The notes under the pieces are model-generated. The model made no database searches and was not told the origin of the DNA. It saw only the letters and a list, made by a program, of their open reading frames with translations. A program made the position numbers and the translations under genes. This document shows, in pieces, positions 8,316 through 12,633 of a stretch of DNA of 12,633 nt. Where the stretch lies: contig CALEDU010000010.1 in the NCBI GenBank assembly GCA_937949455.1, positions 1-12,633 on the forward strand. The letters run 5' to 3'. The stretch's first letter is position 1. Each line of letters begins with the position of its first letter. The stretch is from an uncultured Tepidimonas sp. (GTDB lineage: Bacteria; Pseudomonadota; Gammaproteobacteria; Burkholderiales; Burkholderiaceae_C).

Positions 8316-9047
8316 ATGACACAAACGCATTTTGGCTTCCAGACCGTCGACGAGCACGAGAAGGCGCGCCGCGTGCGTGCCGTGTTCGATTCCGTGGCGT
8401 CGCGCTACGACCTGATGAACGACCTCATGTCCGCTGGCTTGCATCGCTGTTGGAAGGCCTATGCGGTCATGGTGGCCAATCCGCAGCCCGGGCAGCGGGT
8501 GCTGGATATTGCGGGTGGCACGGGCGATCTGGGCCTGGCGATCGCACCGCGGGTGCGGCCTGGTGGCATGGTCGTGCACACCGACATCAACCTGGCCATG
8601 TTGCGCGAGGGCCGCGATCGGCTGCTCGACCACGGTATCGTGTTGCCCGCGGTGGTGTGCGACGCCGAGCAACTCCCGTTTCCCAGCGGGCATTTCGACC
8701 TCGTGACCGTGGCATTCGGCTTGCGCAACATGACGCACAAGGAACTTGCTTTGCGCGAAATGAATCGAATACTCAGACAGGGCGGCAAACTGCTGGTTCT
8801 CGAGTTCTCCAAAGTCGCGCCTCCGCTGCGCAAAGCCTACGATTGGTACAGCTTCCACGTGTTGCCGCGCCTGGGGCGCTGGGTCGCGAACGACGAGGCC
8901 AGCTATCGCTACCTGGCTGAGTCGATTCGCATGCACCCGGATCAGGAGGCGCTGCGGGCCATGGTGCGCGAGGCGGGTTTTGGCCACGTCGATGTGCACA
9001 ACCAGACCGGTGGTGTCGTCGCCTTGCATGTGGGTCTGAAGACCTGA
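8316..9047 (+). CDS. ubiE: Demethylubiquinone/demethylmenaquinone C-methyltransferase UbiE
   Basis: UbiE adds the C2 methyl group to the ubiquinone ring precursor, using S-adenosylmethionine; the family also methylates demethylmenaquinone where that quinone is made. At 243 residues it matches the family (E. coli 251). Visible motifs are [20 protein letters not shown] (6-25), [11 protein letters not shown] (29-39), the SAM loop [11 protein letters not shown] (62-72), DAEQLPF (116-122), FGLRNM (134-139) and LEFSK (162-166). The C-terminal half has SYRYLAESI (196-204) and the closing [12 protein letters not shown]. The frame is open back to an ATG at 8259, but that would overlap DUF971 and add 19 residues with no family resemblance, so the ATG at 8316 is preferred. 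It is the first of four clustered genes linked to ubiquinone synthesis. Confidence 0.97.
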   Translation: MTQTHFGFQTVDEHEKARRVRAVFDSVASRYDLMNDLMSAGLHRCWKAYAVMVANPQPGQRVLDIAGGTGDLGLAIAPRVRPGGMVVHTDINLAMLREGRDRLLDHGIVLPAVVCDAEQLPFPSGHFDLVTVAFGLRNMTHKELALREMNRILRQGGKLLVLEFSKVAPPLRKAYDWYSFHVLPRLGRWVANDEASYRYLAESIRMHPDQEALRAMVREAGFGHVDVHNQTGGVVALHVGLKT

Positions 9048-9069
9048 AATTTGCCCTGGATGGGCTCGC

Positions 9070-9074
9070 GGAGA
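9070..9074 (+). promoter_or_regulatory. Shine-Dalgarno sequence of the Tim44-like gene
   Basis: GGAGA lies seven bases upstream of the GTG at 9082 and supports that start over later ones. An ATG at 9074 opens a three-codon frame (Met-Leu-Thr) whose TGA overlaps the GTG start as GTGA. This is probably accidental. Confidence 0.6.
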
Positions 9075-9081
9075 TGCTGAC

Positions 9082-10104
9082 GTGAATACGAAAATTGGAA
9101 CCTGGTTGCTCGTGGCGATGATGACGCTGTCGTCGGCCGAGGTCTGGGCCAAGCGGCTGGGAGGTGGCGGCTCGATGGGCAAACAGTCCAGCAATGTGGT
9201 GCAGCGCAATGGTACGCCACCGCAGCAGGTCCCCGCTGCACCCCCCTCGCAGGCCCAGCCTGCCCCTGCTGCGCCCGCCGGGGCAGTGGCGGGCGCAGCA
9301 GGGGCGGCCAAGTCGCAACGCCCTTGGGGTGCCATGCTCGGGGGCTTGGCGGCGGGGCTGGGCTTGGCGTGGCTGGCGTCGGCGCTGGGCTTGGGCGAGG
9401 TGTTTGCGCAGATCCTCTTGATCTTGCTGCTCGCTGCCGCGGTGTTGGCGGTCATTGCCTGGGTGCGGCGCGGCCGTGCGGGCTCGGCTGCTCGCTCGCC
9501 TCTGGCGTTTCAGGGCGCGGGTACAGCGGCCTCGCCGTTGACGCCGCGCAATTACCAACCCGGCCATGTGGGCAATGACGCCTCGGCGCGGCCGTGGGAG
9601 CGTACCCAGTTTGGCAGTGTCGATGCAGGTGCGTCTGGCACAGCCAGCGCTGCGGACAGCCCCAACGTCAGTGTCCCTGGCTCCCCCACGGCACTGTCCG
9701 GCTCGCAGTCGTGGGGCATTCCGGCCGGTTTTGACGCCGAGGGTTTTTTGCGCGCGTCCAAAGATAATTTCGTGCGCCTGCAAGCGGCCTGGGACCGCGG
9801 CGAAATCCCCACTTTGCGTGCGCTCATGACCGATGAGATGTTGGCGCAGATCGAGGCGCAGCTTGCCGAGCGTGAAGCGGCCCCATCCTCTGCACCCAAT
9901 GTCACCGAAGTCGTGTCGCTGCAAGCGCAGCTGCTCGGCATCGAAGACTTGGGTCAGGAATACATGGCCAGCGTCGAGTTCTCCGGCTTGATCCGCGAGG
10001 ATCCCGCCGAAGGGCCGGTGCCATTTCGCGAGGTGTGGAACATCACCCGGCCCAAGGAAGGACGCGGCGGCTGGCTGGTTGCGGGTGTGCAGGCTTTGCA
10101 GTGA
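9082..10104 (+). CDS. Tim44-like domain membrane protein
   Basis: The protein has 340 residues. A hydrophobic N-terminal segment (5-20) with a possible signal-peptidase site after AEVWA (residue 23) is followed by a Gly/Ser/Gln-rich and then Pro/Ala-rich linker (27-78). Two hydrophobic helices follow (about 82-101 and 104-128). A second low-complexity linker (about 130-212) leads to a soluble C-terminal domain (about 213-340) of the Tim44/Mba1 type, with GFDAEGFLRASKDNFVRLQAAWDRG (216-240), LRALMTDEMLAQIEAQ and FREVWNITRP (315-324). Tim44 domains in mitochondria bind membranes and partner proteins. The bacterial role is not established to my knowledge. The gene lies 34 bases after ubiE and before ubiJ, so a link to the membrane-bound Ubi complex is a reasonable inference but unproven. 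The GTG start is backed by a ribosome binding site. The Pro/Ala linker DNA carries an 18-bp perfect inverted repeat. Confidence 0.85.
   Translation: MNTKIGTWLLVAMMTLSSAEVWAKRLGGGGSMGKQSSNVVQRNGTPPQQVPAAPPSQAQPAPAAPAGAVAGAAGAAKSQRPWGAMLGGLAAGLGLAWLASALGLGEVFAQILLILLLAAAVLAVIAWVRRGRAGSAARSPLAFQGAGTAASPLTPRNYQPGHVGNDASARPWERTQFGSVDAGASGTASAADSPNVSVPGSPTALSGSQSWGIPAGFDAEGFLRASKDNFVRLQAAWDRGEIPTLRALMTDEMLAQIEAQLAEREAAPSSAPNVTEVVSLQAQLLGIEDLGQEYMASVEFSGLIREDPAEGPVPFREVWNITRPKEGRGGWLVAGVQALQ
9262..9305 (+). repeat. Perfect 18-bp inverted repeat inside the Tim44-like gene
   Basis: GCCCCTGCTGCGCCCGCC (9262-9279) and its exact reverse complement (9288-9305) are separated by eight bases. Adding G-U pairs, the RNA stem would extend to about 21 pairs (9260-9307) around a six-base loop. 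It is almost entirely G and C. It encodes part of the Pro/Ala-rich linker (about residues 61-75). No T-tract follows, so it is not an intrinsic terminator. Whether it acts in the mRNA or merely reflects Ala/Gly/Pro codon choice is unknown. Confidence 0.9.
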
Positions 10105-10133
10105 AGCGTCGGCGTGACAGTGCGCCAATCCGG

Positions 10134-10139
10134 CAGAAT
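10134..10139 (+). promoter_or_regulatory. Possible -10 element for ubiJ-ubiB
   Basis: CAGAAT (four of six matches to TATAAT) ends seven bases before the ubiJ ATG at 10147. Initiation would be at about 10146-10147, again leaderless. GTGACA at 10114-10119 resembles a -35, but the 14-base spacing is too short for a standard promoter. The element lies within the 5' arm of the terminator-like hairpin listed separately. Confidence 0.3.
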
Positions 10140-10170
10140 CGGGGGTATGACTGAGCCCCCGATTTTTTTT
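10137..10170 (+). terminator. Intrinsic-terminator-like hairpin overlapping the ubiJ start codon
   Basis: AATCGGGGG (10137-10145) pairs perfectly with CCCCCGATT (10156-10164) around a ten-base loop, and the T run occupies 10163-10170. That is the layout of a Rho-independent terminator about 30 bases after the stop of the Tim44-like gene. The ubiJ ATG (10147-10149) sits in the loop, and the T run codes for Ile-Phe-Phe at ubiJ residues 6-8. RNA initiated at 10146-10147 would lack the 5' arm and could not form the hairpin. Structure is seen directly; termination is inferred. Confidence 0.65.
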
Positions 10171-10776
10171 CGACCCCGACCTGGCGCGGGCCCGTGGCGG
10201 CTGCCGTTGCCGCCCGCCTGGCTGCTCGACGAGGCCCGCAACCGCCTTGTGCTGTTGCTCAACCATGTGTTGCAACAAGAGCCCGAGGCCATGCAGCGCT
10301 TGCGCCGCCATGTGGGCAAGCGGGTGCAGGTGCGCTGGGGTCGAGCAGAGCCGCCCGCGGACGCGCAGGACTTTGGGTTGGTCTTGCGCATATCGCCGGC
10401 TGGCCTGCTGGAGAGTGCGGCCGGCGATGCCCGCGCCGACTTGCGGCTCGCCATCGACGAGCCGTCCCCGTTGACGCTGGCCGGCAAGCTGCTGCGGGGC
10501 GACAAGCCCGCAGTGGCCATCGAGGGTGATGTGCAGTTCGCCGCCGAAATCGCCTGGCTGGTGGATAACGTGCGCTGGGATGTGGAGGAGGACCTTGCCC
10601 GGCTGCTGGGCGACGCCATGGCCCACACCCTGGTGCAGACGGTTCGCGCGGCGGCATCGACTCTGCGGCAGTGGATCGTACCTGCTGCCCAGGCCGCTCG
10701 GGATCAAGCCCTGGCACTGCGGGCGCGCGTGGCAGCGCAGCGCGCGTCCGGCGACGGCAGCGGGACGGTGCCATGA
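10147..10776 (+). CDS. ubiJ: Ubiquinone biosynthesis accessory factor UbiJ (SCP2-like)
   Basis: This 209-residue protein belongs to the UbiJ/YigP family. Its SCP2-like lipid-binding domain is thought to hold hydrophobic ubiquinone intermediates for the soluble Ubi complex. In E. coli UbiJ is about 200 residues and lies between ubiE and ubiB, as here apart from the inserted Tim44-like gene. Visible features are [22 protein letters not shown] (about 31-52), which is typical of betaproteobacterial members, a beta-rich middle (about 58-135) including [20 protein letters not shown], and a helical tail (about 140-200). Sequence conservation in this family is low, so the call rests on this pattern plus position. 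The ATG at 10147 is preferred to the in-frame GTG at 10114 because it gives the expected length. It lies in the loop of a terminator-like hairpin and has no properly spaced ribosome binding site. The stop overlaps ubiB as ATGA. Confidence 0.85.
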   Translation: MTEPPIFFRPRPGAGPWRLPLPPAWLLDEARNRLVLLLNHVLQQEPEAMQRLRRHVGKRVQVRWGRAEPPADAQDFGLVLRISPAGLLESAAGDARADLRLAIDEPSPLTLAGKLLRGDKPAVAIEGDVQFAAEIAWLVDNVRWDVEEDLARLLGDAMAHTLVQTVRAAASTLRQWIVPAAQAARDQALALRARVAAQRASGDGSGTVP

Positions 10777-12326
10777 GGCGGTGGTTGCGCGGCTGGTTCA
10801 TCGTCTGGATCGTCCTGCGCTACGGCCTCGACGAACTCGCCCTGTCCGGCTTTCGGCATCCCGTATTGGCGTTGCTGCGCCGGCTGGTCATGCTTGGGCG
10901 CAATCTGTCGGCCCCGCGCGGCCAGCGCCTGCGCGAGGCGCTGGAGCGGCTGGGGCCCATTTTCGTGAAGTTCGGTCAGGTGCTCTCCACCCGGCGCGAT
11001 CTGCTGCCCCCGGACATTGCCGACGAGTTGGCGCGCCTGCAAGACCGCGTGCCCCCCTTTCCGACCGAGGTGGCCATCGCGACCATCGAGCGGGCCTTCG
11101 GTCGGCCGCTGGATGCGGTATTCGCCCACTTCGAGCGCGAGCCAGTGGCCAGCGCCTCGATCGCGCAGGTCCATTTTGCCACCCTGCACGACGGGCGCGA
11201 GGTGGCGGTCAAGGTGCTGCGCCCCAACATGCTGCCGGTCATCGAGAAGGACCTCGCCCTAATGCGCACCATGGCGGGGTGGCTGGAGCGGCTGTCGCAT
11301 GACGGCCGACGACTCAAGCCGCGGGAGGTGGTGGCTGAGTTCGACAAATATCTGCATGATGAGCTCGACCTTGTGCGCGAGGCGTCCAACGCCGCGCAAC
11401 TGCGCCGCAACATGGCTGGCTTGAATCTGGTGTTGATCCCTGAGATGTACTGGGATTACTGCCACAGCGATGTGTTGGTCATGGAGCGGATGCGTGGTGT
11501 GCCCATCAGCCAGGTGCAGCGGCTGCGCGAGGCCGGCGTCGACATCCGTCAGCTTGCGCGCGATGGGGTGACGATTTTTTTTACCCAGGTGTTTCGCGAT
11601 GGCTTTTTCCACGCCGACATGCACCCGGGCAACATCCAGGTGTCCCTCGAACCCGAGTCATTTGGTCGCTATATCTCGCTCGACTTCGGTATCGTCGGCA
11701 CCCTCACGCAGTTCGACAAAGAGTACCTGGCGCAGAATTTCACGGCCTTCTTTCGACGCGACTACAAGCGCGTGGCCGAACTGCACATCGAGTCGGGCTG
11801 GGTGCCGGCCGAGACGCGCGTGGATGAGCTAGAGGCGGCCATCCGGGCCGTGTGTGAGCCGTACTTCGACCGGCCGCTCAAGGAAATCTCGCTCGGTCTG
11901 GTACTCATGCGGTTATTTCAGACCTCACGCCGTTTCAATGTCGAGATCCAGCCGCAGCTGGTCTTGCTGCAAAAAACGCTGCTCAACATCGAAGGTTTGG
12001 GACGTGAGCTCGACCCGGATCTGGACCTCTGGAGCACAGCCAAGCCGTTTCTGGAGCGGTGGATGCTGGAGCAGGTGGGCCCGAAAAAATTCTGGAGCCA
12101 GCTCAAGGCCGAGGCACCGCACTACGCCAAGTTGGTGCCGGAGTTGCCACGCCTGCTGCACGATTATCTGCGCCAGCGACCGACCGATCTGCGCAGCCAG
12201 ATCGACCGCCTGGTGCAAGAGCAGCGCCGCACCCAGCGCTTGCTGATGATGGTGATCTATGTGCTGTTCGGCTTCGTCGCAGGTTTGATGGCCATGCAAT
12301 GGTGGCTGCGCGTGCGCCTGTGGTGA
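10773..12326 (+). CDS. ubiB: Ubiquinone biosynthesis regulatory ATPase/kinase-like protein UbiB
   Basis: UbiB belongs to the ABC1/ADCK/COQ8 atypical kinase-like family. It is membrane-associated and supports ubiquinone synthesis, probably as an ATPase acting on lipid intermediates or the Ubi complex. At 517 residues it is near the E. coli length (546). The KxGQ motif is KFGQ (66-69) within [15 protein letters not shown], and the Ala-rich nucleotide loop is ASASIAQVH (127-135). The VAVK lysine is 147, the catalytic-loop-like HADMHPGN is at 280-287, and the metal-binding LDFGIVG is at 303-309. A hydrophobic C-terminal segment (about 489-510) anchors it in the membrane. All signature residues are present. 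The start ATG overlaps the ubiJ stop (ATGA), so the two are translationally coupled. A run of eight T bases (11575-11582) encodes Ile-Phe-Phe within the gene. An in-frame extension back to 10671 lies inside ubiJ and is not supported. Confidence 0.97.
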   Translation: MRRWLRGWFIVWIVLRYGLDELALSGFRHPVLALLRRLVMLGRNLSAPRGQRLREALERLGPIFVKFGQVLSTRRDLLPPDIADELARLQDRVPPFPTEVAIATIERAFGRPLDAVFAHFEREPVASASIAQVHFATLHDGREVAVKVLRPNMLPVIEKDLALMRTMAGWLERLSHDGRRLKPREVVAEFDKYLHDELDLVREASNAAQLRRNMAGLNLVLIPEMYWDYCHSDVLVMERMRGVPISQVQRLREAGVDIRQLARDGVTIFFTQVFRDGFFHADMHPGNIQVSLEPESFGRYISLDFGIVGTLTQFDKEYLAQNFTAFFRRDYKRVAELHIESGWVPAETRVDELEAAIRAVCEPYFDRPLKEISLGLVLMRLFQTSRRFNVEIQPQLVLLQKTLLNIEGLGRELDPDLDLWSTAKPFLERWMLEQVGPKKFWSQLKAEAPHYAKLVPELPRLLHDYLRQRPTDLRSQIDRLVQEQRRTQRLLMMVIYVLFGFVAGLMAMQWWLRVRLW

Positions 12327-12336
12327 CCCCCGTCCC

Positions 12337-12368
12337 TTGAAAGGGGGCCTGCGTGCCCCACCTATAAT
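12337..12368 (+). promoter_or_regulatory. Promoter of the fmdB-type gene
   Basis: A perfect TATAAT (12363-12368) lies in the ubiB-fmdB gap. TTGAAA (12337-12342) matches five of six -35 positions, but the spacing is 20 bases, longer than the usual 16-18. Initiation near 12375 would give a leader of about 47 bases. The hexamer strongly suggests that fmdB and the genes beyond the window form a separate unit from the ubi cluster. Confidence 0.6.
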
Positions 12369-12421
12369 GGGAAGTTTCTCCGGATTCGTGTCCTGACTTT
12401 AACTTCCTTGCAGGTGCAGCC

Positions 12422-12633
12422 ATGCCCATCTACGCGTATCAGTGCGAGTCCTGTGGCCACGCCAAGGACGTATTGCAAAAGGTATCAGACCAGCCGCTGA
12501 GCGTGTGCCCAGCGTGCGGCGCGGCAACGTTTCGCAAACGGCTGACGGCCGCAGGCTTTCAGCTCAAGGGAACCGGCTGGTATGTGACCGATTTCCGCAA
12601 CGGCAGCGGGGCTGCGTCGCCCGCTACCGCCGG
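12422..12633 (+). CDS. FmdB-type zinc-ribbon protein (3' end outside window)
   Basis: The first 70 residues are visible and the frame is open at the right edge. It starts MPIYAYQCESCGH, the usual opening of the small FmdB family, with two CxxC pairs (Cys 8 and 11, Cys 29 and 32) that form a zinc ribbon. The typical block KGTGWYVTDFR (49-59) follows. The end entering the edge is Ser/Ala/Gly-rich, as is common in the family. The family name comes from a putative regulator of formamidase/amidase genes; the actual function of most members is unknown. A weak AGG (12412-12414) is the only ribosome-binding-site candidate. In related genomes I would expect a DUF502 membrane protein and aspS next, but this lies outside the window. 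Confidence 0.92.
   Translation, partial: MPIYAYQCESCGHAKDVLQKVSDQPLSVCPACGAATFRKRLTAAGFQLKGTGWYVTDFRNGSGAASPATA

Noticed and set aside
8773..10707. 644-codon open frame on the minus strand
   Set aside because: It lies antisense to ubiE, the Tim44-like gene and ubiJ. Its composition is His/Arg/Gln-rich low complexity with no recognisable domain.
11575..11582. Run of eight T bases inside ubiB as a slippage or phase-variation site
   Set aside because: It encodes a normal Ile-Phe-Phe in a conserved position with the frame intact. A run of eight without other evidence is not enough.
12327..12350. Possible terminator after ubiB (CCCTT/AAGGG and CCCCC/GGGGG)
   Set aside because: The first pairing leaves too small a loop, the second gives only five pairs, and no T run follows.
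1..12633. Search for a defence system, mobile element, CRISPR array, tRNA or attachment site
   Set aside because: All space is filled by core metabolic genes in conserved-looking order, gaps are under 140 bases, and no repeat arrays, integrases or transposases are visible.

Overview
The window is ordinary core chromosome from a GC-rich betaproteobacterium. Order Burkholderiales, Comamonadaceae or a close relative, fits best. That placement rests on two gene orders I recognise rather than on any search: hemA-prfA-prmC facing away from a DUF3683 flavoprotein, and DUF971-ubiE-Tim44-like-ubiJ-ubiB-fmdB. Every complete gene ends in TGA. I see no tRNA, rRNA, CRISPR array, insertion sequence, phage gene or other sign of recent transfer.

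Left block, minus strand (1-3238). hemA (glutamyl-tRNA reductase, first step of C5 haem synthesis), prfA (release factor 1) and prmC (the methyltransferase that modifies the release factor GGQ glutamine) form one tight operon. hemA and prfA overlap by ATGA, and prfA and prmC are 24 bases apart. prmC runs off the left edge.

Divergent junction (about 3239-3265). A TATAAT for hemA and a TATAAA for the rightward unit share four bases. Both lie so close to their start codons that both transcripts would be leaderless or nearly so.

Right block, plus strand (3266-12633). A 92-residue three-helix membrane protein of unknown function comes first. Next is a 1302-residue FAD/Fe-S/CCG fusion oxidoreductase (DUF3683, D-lactate/glycolate-dehydrogenase-like). 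It is followed by a HIT-family gene that has lost its catalytic middle, a DUF971 protein, and the ubiquinone cluster: ubiE, a Tim44-domain membrane protein, ubiJ (SCP2-like) and ubiB (ADCK/COQ8-like). The partial fmdB-type zinc-ribbon gene at the right edge has its own promoter.

How the genes may work together: UbiE methylates the ubiquinone ring, while UbiJ and UbiB support the Ubi complex that handles the lipid intermediates. The flavoprotein upstream has the architecture of an enzyme that passes electrons from a 2-hydroxyacid to a quinone. Haem and ubiquinone, made from the two arms, are both needed for respiration.

The points most worth a second look are: an intrinsic-terminator-like hairpin with the ubiJ start codon in its loop and a promoter-like hexamer in its 5' arm; the decayed HIT gene; the shared divergent promoter; and an 18-bp perfect inverted repeat inside the Tim44-like gene. 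I found no new multi-gene system.
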